A stretch of DNA of 64,000 bases, from the NCBI GenBank assembly GCA_902490735.1, contig CABUFC010000001.1:186001-250000 (forward strand), read 5' to 3'. This document shows positions 33,320 to 42,496 of this stretch, piece by piece. The notes under the pieces are model-generated. The model searched no databases and was not told the DNA's origin. It saw nothing but the letters and a program-made list of their open reading frames with translations. Both the position numbers and the translations under genes were made by a program. Numbering within the stretch: the first letter of the stretch is position 1; each line of letters starts with the position of its first letter. The stretch is from an uncultured Oscillospiraceae bacterium (GTDB lineage: Bacteria > Bacillota > Clostridia > Oscillospirales > Acutalibacteraceae).

Positions 33320-35512
33320 ATGAGCATACGTTATCTTGAAGATAAAAAACAACTGATAATAGAAACAAAAAATACCGTTTATCAAATGAAAATAGATGAA
33401 CTCGGTTATTTGCAGCATTTATACTATGGTGCAAAAATCGGGCAAAATGATATGTCTTATACATTCCGCACATATGAGCACGGATTTTCCGGAAACCCGT
33501 ATAATATGCGGAATAACCGTGCCTATTCACTCGATTGTATGGCGCAGGAATATACATCGTTTGGCGTAGGGGATTTCAGGATCAACAGTATTGCCGCTTC
33601 CTGCTCAGATGGAACCAGATGTGCAGAGTTTCGTTATGTTGAGCACGAAATATTCGCCGGAAAATATTCTATACCGGGGCTACCCTCTGTTTATGATAAC
33701 GGTGATGAAGCCGAAACACTTGTGGTAACCCTTATAGATAATGCCGCAAATATGCATATTAGATTATATTACGGTGTATTTGAAGAACTTGATATAATAA
33801 CCCGTGCCGCAGAAATAACAAACGTTGGCAAAGAAATCATTTGGCTTAGAAAAGCATCATCGGCGTGCTTGGAATTGCCGTTTGGTAATTGGGATATGAT
33901 TCATTTCCACGGAAGGCATTGCATGGAGCGTCAGCCCGAACGTGTTCCGCTGTTCCACGGTATACATACATTGCAGTCGGTCAGAGGAATGTCGAGCCAT
34001 CAGCACAATCCGTTTATTATTCTGTGCGATAAGGATTCAAACGAGGAAAACGGTTTGTGTTACGGTATGATGCTGATGTATTCAGGCAACCACAAAATTG
34101 AGGTTGAACGCGATCAGTTTGATAGTGTTCGTGCCTTAATGGGTATAAGTGATGATCGTTTTCGCTGGGAACTTTCGCCCGAAACATCATTCCATACACC
34201 TGAGGTAATAATAACCTGCGCCGATGGATTGGCGAATCTTTCGCACAACTATCACAATATTATTCGCAATAATGTTGTAAGGGGCAGGTATAAACTGTCT
34301 CATAGACCGGTTCTTGTAAACAACTGGGAAGCAACATACTTTGATTTTGATGAGGAAAAACTGCTTACAATCGCTAAAAAGGCAAAAGATTTAGGGGTTG
34401 AACTTTTTGTTCTGGATGATGGTTGGTTTAAAAATCGCAACGATGATAACGCAGGCCTCGGCGACTGGACTCCCGATGTAAAAAAACTGAAAAACGGACT
34501 TGATGGGCTTATAGAAAAGATCAACAGTATGGGGCTTAAGTTCGGTCTTTGGATAGAGCCCGAAATGGTAAACGAAAACTCCGATCTTTATCGCAACCAT
34601 CCCGATTGGGCACTTACCGCTCCAGGTCGTGCGCCTATGATGAGCCGCAACCAGCTTGTGTTGGATCTGAGCCGTGAAGAGGTTCACAACTATTTATATA
34701 ATACCATTTCCAATCTGCTTGAGAATTACAATATATCTTATATCAAGTGGGATTTTAACCGCTCGATTTCGGATGTTTATTCCCACGCCATACCTTCTTC
34801 ACGTCAGGGCGAGGTAATTCATCGTTACTATCTAAGCTTATATAGCCTGTGTGAAAAACTGATAAAGAAATTCCCCGATGTTTTGTTTGAGGGTTGTGCA
34901 GGCGGCGGCGGAAGATTTGATGCGGGAATGCTTCATTATTTTCCGCAGATTTGGTGCTCGGATAATACTGATCCCATTTCTCGTCTTGCAATACAAAACG
35001 GAACTTCCTTCGGCTATCCTGCGAGCAGTATGGGTGCGCATGTAAGTGCTTCTCCAAACCATCAAACCGGTAGAAAAACACCCATTGGAACACGATCTGT
35101 TGTGGCTATGTCCGGTGCGTTTGGTTATGAACTTGATCTTACCAAATTATCAGATGAAGAATGCAATGAAATAAAGGAGCAGATAAAACGCTTCAAGGCG
35201 ATAGAACCTATTGTTCACAACGGAAAACACTATCGATTGAACAATATAGATGATAAATCAAACTATTTCGCCTGGCAGTATGTTAACGGGGAAAAGAGCC
35301 ACAGTGTTGTGAGCATTGTTGTTACCGATCCGGTTGCAAACTATATATCTGTTCATGTTCGCCTTAAGGGGCTTAAACCTGATGCATTATACTCGGTAAA
35401 CGGAGAATTCAACTGCCTTGGCATTGCACTTATGCAGGGGGGCTACACCTTCCCGATGCTTATGGGTGATTACCCATCCATGCAGATAGATATAAATGAA
35501 ATAGATAAATAA
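33320..35512 (+). CDS. Alpha-galactosidase, glycoside hydrolase family 36
   Basis: 730 aa, cytoplasmic (no signal peptide). The central barrel begins VNNWEATYFDFDEEKL and FVLDDGWF. The nucleophile is Asp478 in IKWDFNR; the acid/base is Asp548 in WCSDNTDP; EGCAGGGGRFD lies between. An N-terminal beta-sandwich and C-terminal beta domain complete the family length. It removes alpha-1,6-galactose from raffinose, stachyose or melibiose; acting on raffinose it would release sucrose for the downstream enzymes. Confidence 0.93.
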   Translation: MSIRYLEDKKQLIIETKNTVYQMKIDELGYLQHLYYGAKIGQNDMSYTFRTYEHGFSGNPYNMRNNRAYSLDCMAQEYTSFGVGDFRINSIAASCSDGTRCAEFRYVEHEIFAGKYSIPGLPSVYDNGDEAETLVVTLIDNAANMHIRLYYGVFEELDIITRAAEITNVGKEIIWLRKASSACLELPFGNWDMIHFHGRHCMERQPERVPLFHGIHTLQSVRGMSSHQHNPFIILCDKDSNEENGLCYGMMLMYSGNHKIEVERDQFDSVRALMGISDDRFRWELSPETSFHTPEVIITCADGLANLSHNYHNIIRNNVVRGRYKLSHRPVLVNNWEATYFDFDEEKLLTIAKKAKDLGVELFVLDDGWFKNRNDDNAGLGDWTPDVKKLKNGLDGLIEKINSMGLKFGLWIEPEMVNENSDLYRNHPDWALTAPGRAPMMSRNQLVLDLSREEVHNYLYNTISNLLENYNISYIKWDFNRSISDVYSHAIPSSRQGEVIHRYYLSLYSLCEKLIKKFPDVLFEGCAGGGGRFDAGMLHYFPQIWCSDNTDPISRLAIQNGTSFGYPASSMGAHVSASPNHQTGRKTPIGTRSVVAMSGAFGYELDLTKLSDEECNEIKEQIKRFKAIEPIVHNGKHYRLNNIDDKSNYFAWQYVNGEKSHSVVSIVVTDPVANYISVHVRLKGLKPDALYSVNGEFNCLGIALMQGGYTFPMLMGDYPSMQIDINEIDK

Positions 35513-35542
35513 TAAAACCGTTTGTTATAGGAGTTAAAAGAA

Positions 35543-36235
35543 TTGAATCCGAACAAGATTATTTGGTCTGAAGAAAAAGAGAAAATAAAGCAACTATCTA
35601 CAAAAGAAAAAATCAGATATATCTGGACATATTTCTGGATCCCGATTGTGGCAGTGATTTTTGTACTTGGTTTCGGCACTTTTTTGGCGGTTCGTATTGC
35701 CACTAATATTCCCGATAACTGGATCATGGTAAACTTTGCCAACACAAATGCCGATCTTGGCAATAATTCAAAACTCTGGCGGGATTTCACCAAGAAAACC
35801 GGCTATGATCTGAAAGAAAAAAAGGTTGATTTTATCGATGAATCTTATTTTGATTATCTTAAAAATCAAACGAGCGGAAACACCTATTTCAATAGGTTTA
35901 TCACCCTTGCGGATTCCGGGAAACTGGATGCGATCACTATGGAGAATGATTCGCTTGCAGCCCTTGCACAAAGCGGCAGACTTATGGACCTTGATGATGA
36001 ACGTTGCACCTCAATAAAGAAAAAATACGGGGAACGTTTTATCTATTATACTCCGCCAAAAGATGATAAAGATCACAAAGAACCAATTGCGGTGGGAATA
36101 GATTTGAGCGATAGCTTGCTAATGACCGAATATCATATATATACCGGCAGTTGCGCTCTTGGTATAGGGGCCAAAAGTGAAAACATAAATCAGGTGGAAG
36201 ATTTTATAGATTTTGTGTTGGAGGAGGATTTTTAA
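35543..36235 (+). CDS. Membrane-anchored binding-protein-like protein, unknown function
   Basis: 230 aa from TTG 35543 behind AGGAG. A charged cytoplasmic N-terminus (~28 residues) and one membrane helix (TYFWIPIVAVIFVLGFGTFLAV) precede an extracellular domain. That domain has short motifs like extracellular solute-binding proteins (ADSGKLDAITMENDSLAALAQSGRLMDLDD; CALGIGAKSENINQVEDFIDFVLEE) but is only about half their length. It overlaps the next gene's RBS region. It could be a sugar sensor or an accessory transport subunit; I cannot assign it. Confidence 0.6.
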   Translation: MNPNKIIWSEEKEKIKQLSTKEKIRYIWTYFWIPIVAVIFVLGFGTFLAVRIATNIPDNWIMVNFANTNADLGNNSKLWRDFTKKTGYDLKEKKVDFIDESYFDYLKNQTSGNTYFNRFITLADSGKLDAITMENDSLAALAQSGRLMDLDDERCTSIKKKYGERFIYYTPPKDDKDHKEPIAVGIDLSDSLLMTEYHIYTGSCALGIGAKSENINQVEDFIDFVLEEDF

Positions 36236-36236
36236 G

Positions 36237-37037
36237 GTGCATAATTTTCTTAATTCTTTTATGAGTAATGATAGTGCTTTCGGCAAGGTAATGACCAAAA
36301 TAGGTGTTATAGTTTGTGCAAACCTTATGTTTGTTTTGTTCAGTTTGCCCGTAATCACCATAGGTGCCGCCATCACGGGACTTTATCGTGTTATGCTTAA
36401 AACCCTTCGCTCAAACGGTGTTACCAACCCGTTCAAACAGTTTTGGTTGGGTTTTAAATCTTCTTTTTTGCAATCCGGCGCTGTGTGGATTTTTTATTTG
36501 ATTGTGTGCGGAATAGGTTATATGGGTATAAGAGTTTGCCTGCAGGCGGGTGGATTTCTGAATAGTTTTCAGTATGCAATATATGCTGTTTTACTTTCTG
36601 CAACACTTATTGTTATTTATACCTTCCCATCAATTGCGGCATTTGAAGGAAAAATATCGGCGCATATAAGAAACGCCGTTTATTTTGCTTTTCACAAGCC
36701 GTGGTTTATTCCGATAAATTTGTTTTTCCATATTTTTCCGCTGTATCTTACATATAGCGATCCGCATATGATGCCGCTTTATGCATTTTGTTGGTTTTTC
36801 TTCGGGTTTGGTGCAATCACTATGCTCACATCCAGGCTTCTGATCAAAGATTACAACCGCTTTTTACCTCTTGTTGATAGTTACGGAGATTTTATACTGA
36901 CCGAGAACGGTGAAAAAATAATGCCGGGCAGTCCCGAGGAAGAAGAACTGCTTAAAGGCGGCAATATGTCAATCACTGCAGACGATAATTATGATGATGA
37001 TGAAATGATAGATGATTTAAAGAAACTTGATATGTAA
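36237..37037 (+). CDS. DUF624 (YesL-like) membrane protein
   Basis: About 266 aa from GTG 36237, which has GGAGGAGG at good spacing; the in-frame ATG at 36213 lies in the previous gene. Five to six membrane segments: FSLPVITIGAAITGLYRVML is the conserved first block of the YesL family. The acidic C-terminal tail (DDNYDDDEMIDDLKK) is cytoplasmic. YesL genes accompany carbohydrate importers in many Firmicutes; their role is unknown. Confidence 0.75.
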   Translation: MHNFLNSFMSNDSAFGKVMTKIGVIVCANLMFVLFSLPVITIGAAITGLYRVMLKTLRSNGVTNPFKQFWLGFKSSFLQSGAVWIFYLIVCGIGYMGIRVCLQAGGFLNSFQYAIYAVLLSATLIVIYTFPSIAAFEGKISAHIRNAVYFAFHKPWFIPINLFFHIFPLYLTYSDPHMMPLYAFCWFFFGFGAITMLTSRLLIKDYNRFLPLVDSYGDFILTENGEKIMPGSPEEEELLKGGNMSITADDNYDDDEMIDDLKKLDM

Positions 37038-37043
37038 AAAAAT

Positions 37044-37077
37044 CTATGTTCCTGCTAAACTCGGGAACATAGGTCTT
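37044..37077 (+). terminator. Terminator after the DUF624 gene
   Basis: CTATGTTCC / GGAACATAG perfect 9-bp stem with an 11-nt loop, followed by GTCTTTTG. Confidence 0.7.
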
Positions 37078-37129
37078 TTGTAATTATTGTTTAAGAATAA
37101 CCTTTTTATCTTTTATAACGGAGGGTATT

Positions 37130-38077
37130 ATGCTTGATATAATTACGATCGGTGAAATGCTTATAGATTTAACGCAAACAGGAATATCTGAAACGGGAAT
37201 CCCGGTTTATAACGCATTCCCGGGAGGGGCGCTCGCAAATGTTGCAGTGGCGGCGGCAAAACTCGGTGCAAAAACCGGATTTATAGGCAAGGTGGGTAAC
37301 GATGCATTTGGAAACCTGCTGGTGGAAACCTTAAAGCAAAACAATGTAAATACAGATAATATGATAATAAGCGATCAAGCAAATACTACCCTTGCCGTTG
37401 TATCACTAAAAGATGGCGGTGAGCGGGATTTTGCCTTTTATCGTAAAGGTTTTGCAGATACCCGGCTTTCGGAAAGTGAAATATCAAATAGCGTGCTGCA
37501 AAGTGCACATATTGTGCATTTCGGGTCAGTAAGCATGACCGAAGAGCCCTCCCGAACGGCAACCATCAGTGCAGTGCACAGAGCAAAAGAAATGGGCGCT
37601 GCAATCTCTTATGACCCCAATTATCGGGCAAACCTGTGGGGCGGTAGGGAAGAGGCAATCAAGATGATGAAAAAGCCCTTGAATATGGTAGATATTCTCA
37701 AGGTATCTGATGATGAATTACCGCTTCTTTCGGGTAATTCCGATATAGGAAAAGGGGCTGAGGTTTTGGCAAAAGAATTCAACATTCCGCTTGTGCTTGT
37801 AACCCTCGGTTCAAAAGGTGCATACTATCTGCTTGGTGATCATAAAGGTCTTAGTGAGGGAATAAAGGTAACCGTTGCCGATACAAATGGTGCGGGTGAT
37901 ACATTCCTTGGCGCATTCTTAAGCGGAATGGTAAAACTGGGCAAATATGATCCATCTTCTCTTACAAATGATGAGGTTAAAAAACTTTTGGCTTTTTCAA
38001 ACAAAGCAGCTAGCATAACTGCTTCAAGAAGCGGTGCCATACCCGCTATGCCGAGTTATGATGAGGTAATCAGATGA
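37130..38077 (+). CDS. PfkB-family fructokinase
   Basis: 315 aa. N-terminal PfkB signature FPGGALANVAVAAAKLGAKTGFIGKVGNDAFG; ATP/catalytic signature DTNGAGDTFLGAFLSG with the base Asp near residue 251. Close in style to bacterial ScrK fructokinases. It should phosphorylate the fructose released from sucrose by the neighbouring GH13 enzyme. Overlaps that gene by 4 bp (ATGA). Unlike the kinase at 17555, this copy is intact. Confidence 0.87.
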   Translation: MLDIITIGEMLIDLTQTGISETGIPVYNAFPGGALANVAVAAAKLGAKTGFIGKVGNDAFGNLLVETLKQNNVNTDNMIISDQANTTLAVVSLKDGGERDFAFYRKGFADTRLSESEISNSVLQSAHIVHFGSVSMTEEPSRTATISAVHRAKEMGAAISYDPNYRANLWGGREEAIKMMKKPLNMVDILKVSDDELPLLSGNSDIGKGAEVLAKEFNIPLVLVTLGSKGAYYLLGDHKGLSEGIKVTVADTNGAGDTFLGAFLSGMVKLGKYDPSSLTNDEVKKLLAFSNKAASITASRSGAIPAMPSYDEVIR

Positions 38078-39927
38078 ATCAATCCCCAAAAAGAGCAAAA
38101 GAGTTTGCCGATAGGCTAAAACCTCGATATGATGAACTGAAGTGGCTTTATTGTGAGGTTTATAATAACGATCAAAAGGCGTTTGATTGGCTTTGCGGTG
38201 AGATGTATAAATACTATAAAGAACGCAAAAATGCCCTTAAAGAACTTGATAGATTGCGTGAAAAAGAGCCTGACTGGTACAGCACTAATAAACTGGTTGG
38301 GATGATGATGTATGTTGATAATTTTGCAGATAACCTAAAAGGTGTTATTTCAAAAATTGATTATATAAGGGAAAGCGGGATCAACTATCTTCACTTAATG
38401 CCGATCCTCAAAAGCCCAAAGGGAAAAAGTGATGGCGGCTATGCCGTTGCGGATTTCAGATCGGTAGAACCCTCCCTAGGGACAATGGAGGATCTTGAAA
38501 ACCTAACAGCCGAGTGCCACAAGAACGGTATCAGTGTTTGCCTTGATTTTGTTATGAATCATACAAGTGATGAGCATGAGTGGGCACTTGCGGCGGCTGC
38601 CGGCGATGAGGAAATGCGCAAGCGATACTTTTTCTTTGATAACCCCGAAATACCAAACACCTTTGAAAAAACGGTGCCGCAGGTTTTCCCCACCACCGCA
38701 CCGGGTAGTTTTACCACCCTTTCAAACGGTGATATTGTTATGACCACATTCTACCCCTATCAGTGGGACTTAAACTACGGGAACTGCATGGTTTTTAATG
38801 ATATGGTATGCAATATGTTATATATATGTAACAGGGGTATTGATATTATTCGGCTTGATGCGGTGCCTTATATCTGGAAGGAACTCGGTACAAACTGCCG
38901 CAATCTGCCAAAGGTACATACACTGGTGCGCATGATCAGAATTATTACGGAGATAGTGTGTCCATCAGTATTGCTGCTGGGCGAAGTTGTGATGGAACCA
39001 GATAAGGTGGCACCTTATTTCGGCACAAAAGAAAAACCTGAATGTCATATGCTTTACAATGTTACCACTATGGCAAGTATATGGCATACGGTGGCAACAA
39101 AGGATACAAGGCTTTTAAAACAACAAACGGAAAAGATAGGTAATCTTCCTAAGGATTATGTTTTTATCAACTATCTGCGTTGCCATGATGATATAGGCTG
39201 GGGGCTTGATTATGGCTTCTTATCTCGCTTTGGTATGGGCGAAATCCCTCACAAAAGATTTTTGAATGATTATTTCACCGGAAAATTTCCTGGTTCCGCC
39301 GCAAGGGGCGAATTGTATAACGATAGCGAAAGTCTTGGTGATGCCAGACTTTGCGGCACAACGGCAAGCCTTTGCGGAATAGAAACAGCACTTGAGCAAA
39401 ACGACCCGAGAGCACTTGAAGTTGCTATAAAATGTGATATTATGCTTCACGCATATATGCTTACTTTAAGCGGCATTTCGGTTATTTACAGCGGCGATGA
39501 AATCGGCAGGCTTAATGATTACGGTTATCATAATGATCCCGAAAAAGCGGCCGACAGCAGATATCTTCATCGTGGAAAGTTTGAGTGGGAAAAAGCAAAA
39601 CTCAGAAATGAGAGAAATACCCTTGAAAACAGAATATATAAGGCACTATTATCGCTATTCGATATTCGCCGCAAAAATGCGATATTTGATACCGATGCGG
39701 ATTTCAAAACCATGTTTACCGGAAATGATCATGTTTTGGGGTTGGTGCGTGATAGAGATGGCGAGAGATTATATGCCGTATTCAATTTCAGTGCAGATAA
39801 TCAGGCTATAGAAACACCTGAAACCTGCATGGGAATAAATCTTGTAACAGGTGAGAAAACAAACGGAATCAGCGGCAAACTTGAGCCATATGAGTTTATA
39901 TGGCTGCTTTGCAAAAGCAAAACATAA
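38074..39927 (+). CDS. Amylosucrase-like GH13 enzyme
   Basis: 617 aa, no signal peptide. Conserved GH13 regions: DFVMNHTSDEHEW (159-170), DIIRLDAVPYIWKELGTNCRNLP with nucleophile Asp262, GEVVMEP with acid/base Glu304, and RCHDDIGW with His371-Asp372. The long N-terminal helical region (1-70) and the QWDLNYGN segment are characteristic of amylosucrase (GH13_4) rather than sucrose phosphorylase. The reaction would be sucrose + glucan(n) to fructose + glucan(n+1). Product specificity (polymer, isomer or hydrolysis) is not certain from sequence. Confidence 0.82.
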   Translation: MNQSPKRAKEFADRLKPRYDELKWLYCEVYNNDQKAFDWLCGEMYKYYKERKNALKELDRLREKEPDWYSTNKLVGMMMYVDNFADNLKGVISKIDYIRESGINYLHLMPILKSPKGKSDGGYAVADFRSVEPSLGTMEDLENLTAECHKNGISVCLDFVMNHTSDEHEWALAAAAGDEEMRKRYFFFDNPEIPNTFEKTVPQVFPTTAPGSFTTLSNGDIVMTTFYPYQWDLNYGNCMVFNDMVCNMLYICNRGIDIIRLDAVPYIWKELGTNCRNLPKVHTLVRMIRIITEIVCPSVLLLGEVVMEPDKVAPYFGTKEKPECHMLYNVTTMASIWHTVATKDTRLLKQQTEKIGNLPKDYVFINYLRCHDDIGWGLDYGFLSRFGMGEIPHKRFLNDYFTGKFPGSAARGELYNDSESLGDARLCGTTASLCGIETALEQNDPRALEVAIKCDIMLHAYMLTLSGISVIYSGDEIGRLNDYGYHNDPEKAADSRYLHRGKFEWEKAKLRNERNTLENRIYKALLSLFDIRRKNAIFDTDADFKTMFTGNDHVLGLVRDRDGERLYAVFNFSADNQAIETPETCMGINLVTGEKTNGISGKLEPYEFIWLLCKSKT

Positions 39928-39941
39928 TGCAGGAGTAATTT

Positions 39942-41894
39942 ATGCCACAACAATTTTTTTATAAAGAAGCATTAAAACTCGGGCTGAAAGAGGTTCGTAT
40001 CCGCACCTCAAAGGGCTTGAATCCATATCTTCCGGCACTTGATGATATTGTTTCACCAAAGCGCGCATTAAACGGCATAAGGCTTGGCATTGTTCAGATT
40101 CCCGTATGGTTTATTGTGGGAACAAAAACCGGAAACCGAACCAACTCTTTTGCCGCAAACTTTATGCCCATTCTTGAAGAAAACACCGAGTTTTCCAATA
40201 AATGGGAGGCGCTTTATCGCTCTAATTTAATCGAAGGTATTCGTGAACCGGTGAAGGTTTACGAGTATCTTAACCGTTACTATGTTGAAGAGGGAAACAA
40301 GCGTGTTAGCGTTTTAAAATTCTGCGGTGCTTATTCTGTTCAGGCAGAGGTTATAAGAATTATGCCTGAAAAGAAAGATACAAAAGAGGTTAAATTATAT
40401 CTTGAATATCTGGAATTCAATAAATACAGTAAAATAAACTTTATCGAGTTTTCTAAAAGCGGCAGTTACAGAGAATTATTGCGTTTTATGGGCAAAAAAA
40501 CCGATGATTACTGGACCGAGGAGGAAAGACGCCGTTTTTCGAGTACATATTACTTTTTTGAAAAAGCATACTACGAGAATGGCGGCAACGAGCATAAGCA
40601 CACGGTAGGGGATGCTATGCTCAGTTATATTCAGGTTTACGGTTTTACCGAACTTCAACACGCAAACGAAACCAAAATCGGCATAAACCTAAAAAAGATG
40701 TGGGAAGAAATATCTCTTAAAGAAAAAGATGATGCCATAGAACTTAAAGAATCACCGACAGAAGGCAAAAAACCATCGGTGATGGCTATGGTTTTAAATA
40801 TTGCAAAACCCACCAAATTAAAGGCGGCTTTTATTTATGATAAGCCTTATGAAAAATCGAGCTGGGTAAACGAGCACGAGATGGGGCGCAGGCATGCTCA
40901 AACGGTTCTAGGCGATAAAGTTGAAACTTCATACTATGAATGCTTAGAATATTCAGATATAGAAAAAACTCTTAAAAGGGCTATAAGTGATGGCAATAAA
41001 ATCATCTTTACCATCTCGCCCAGAATGCTAAATGCTTCTCTCAGGGCGGCTATAGATCATCCCGAAATAGCAATTATGAACTGTTCTCTCAATATTTCGC
41101 ACAGATATGTTCGCACATATTACCCGAGAATGTACGAGGTTAAATTTATACTAGGTGTTCTTGCCGGTTCACTCACCAAAAGCGGCAGGCTGGGTTATGT
41201 TTGCGATTACCCGATATTCGGCCAGATTGCGGGTATCAATGCATTTGCTCTCGGCGCCCAGATGGCAAATCCCGGGGCAAAGGTGTTTTTGGAATGGTCA
41301 TCGGTAAAAGGGGCAAAAGATGCCGCTATTTCTTTGAGCAGTCAAAATATTCACCTTATCTCTTCACAGGATACCGCGAGATATTCTAAAGATGAACGAA
41401 AAAGTTTCGGGCTTTCGCATATAGAAAACGAAAAGAGCGAACTTTTGGCGGTTCCGGTTTGGAAATGGGGCGTTTATTATGAGAGAATTTTGCGCGCGGC
41501 ACTTGATGAAACGATAAAAATCGAGTATGTAAACACCACAAGGGCGCTCAACTATTACTGGGGAATGTCGGCAGGAGTGGTAGATTTAGAGTATGCACCC
41601 GCTCTGCCTCAGGCTTCAAGACGATTTGCCGATTTTTTCCGCAATAGTATTATTAGTGGTGCCGGCAAGCCGTTTTTAACGCCATTTGCAACACAAAACG
41701 GTGATATTATCGGCGCAGGGCAAAGAGAGTTGAGCCTTGAACAGATAATCAATATGGATTATCTTGTTGATAATATTGTGGGCACTATTCCGGCCTATGA
41801 TGAACTGAGTGATATAGGCAAATCAACCGTTGATACGGTGGGAATACACCAGGCAAGATTTGGTTCAAGCAAAAAGGGAGGTGCGCTCCTTTGA
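39942..41894 (+). CDS. Cytosolic ParB-like/BMP-domain fusion protein
   Basis: 650 aa. There is no signal peptide or lipobox. The first ~130 residues include VKVYEYLNRYYVEEGNKRVSVLKFCGA, a ParB/Srx-type EGNxR motif (Glu117-Arg121). From about residue 285 to the end there is a BMP/PnrA (Med) nucleoside-binding fold: KLKAAFIYDKPYEKSSWVNEHEMGR, then IIFTISPRM, KFILGVLAGSLTKSGRLGYVCDYP and AVPVWKWGVYYERILRAALDE. PnrA relatives are normally exported lipoproteins, so a cytosolic form suggests sensing or regulation. It is translationally coupled (TTGA) to the phosphoesterase that follows. Confidence 0.7.
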   Translation: MPQQFFYKEALKLGLKEVRIRTSKGLNPYLPALDDIVSPKRALNGIRLGIVQIPVWFIVGTKTGNRTNSFAANFMPILEENTEFSNKWEALYRSNLIEGIREPVKVYEYLNRYYVEEGNKRVSVLKFCGAYSVQAEVIRIMPEKKDTKEVKLYLEYLEFNKYSKINFIEFSKSGSYRELLRFMGKKTDDYWTEEERRRFSSTYYFFEKAYYENGGNEHKHTVGDAMLSYIQVYGFTELQHANETKIGINLKKMWEEISLKEKDDAIELKESPTEGKKPSVMAMVLNIAKPTKLKAAFIYDKPYEKSSWVNEHEMGRRHAQTVLGDKVETSYYECLEYSDIEKTLKRAISDGNKIIFTISPRMLNASLRAAIDHPEIAIMNCSLNISHRYVRTYYPRMYEVKFILGVLAGSLTKSGRLGYVCDYPIFGQIAGINAFALGAQMANPGAKVFLEWSSVKGAKDAAISLSSQNIHLISSQDTARYSKDERKSFGLSHIENEKSELLAVPVWKWGVYYERILRAALDETIKIEYVNTTRALNYYWGMSAGVVDLEYAPALPQASRRFADFFRNSIISGAGKPFLTPFATQNGDIIGAGQRELSLEQIINMDYLVDNIVGTIPAYDELSDIGKSTVDTVGIHQARFGSSKKGGALL

Positions 41895-42496
41895 GAATAC
41901 TTGCGGTATCAGATGTTCCATCGGACCGTTTTTATAAATACTATAAACCCGGCAAACTTGATGGTTTTGATTTAATACTCTCTTGCGGAGATTTAAAGGC
42001 GGAGTATCTGGAATTCTTGGTAACCATGGCACACTGCCCTCTTATATATGTTCACGGAAATCACGATGACGGGTATAATAGCAATCCTGAAGGGTGCATT
42101 TGCGCAGAAGATAATATAGTGGAATATAAGGGGCTTAGGATTTTAGGGCTCGGTGGTTCTCATAAATACCGAGATGGCGATTATATGTTCACCGAGCGGC
42201 AGATGTGCAATCGCATAAAAAAGCTATGGTTTACCATAAGAAAAAACGGTGGATTTGATATTCTGCTTACCCATGCTCCTGCCGGTGGATTAAATGACCT
42301 TGATACCGTGGCGCACAAAGGTTTTGATTGTTTTAATACTCTTCTGGAAAAGTATGAGCCTTCTTATTTTATACATGGCCATATTCATCGAAATTACGAA
42401 CTGCATATACCACAAAAAGATAAAAGAGGAAAAACAATCGTTATAAACGCATACGATTATGCGATTATAGATACTAAGGAGCAAAATGATGAATAA
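41891..42496 (+). CDS. Calcineurin-like metallophosphoesterase
   Basis: 201 aa from TTG 41891 (GGAGGTG upstream), overlapping the previous stop. Motifs: ILAVSDVP (Asp8), SCGDLKAEY (GD at 33-34), VHGNHDD (56-60), LLTHAPAGG and FIHGHIHR. The first motif, normally D-x-H, is DVP, so one metal-binding histidine is missing while all others are kept. Small YfcE/MJ0936-like phosphodiesterases have this size. Substrate is unknown. Its end overlaps the next gene by 11 bp. Confidence 0.8.
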   Translation: MRILAVSDVPSDRFYKYYKPGKLDGFDLILSCGDLKAEYLEFLVTMAHCPLIYVHGNHDDGYNSNPEGCICAEDNIVEYKGLRILGLGGSHKYRDGDYMFTERQMCNRIKKLWFTIRKNGGFDILLTHAPAGGLNDLDTVAHKGFDCFNTLLEKYEPSYFIHGHIHRNYELHIPQKDKRGKTIVINAYDYAIIDTKEQNDE

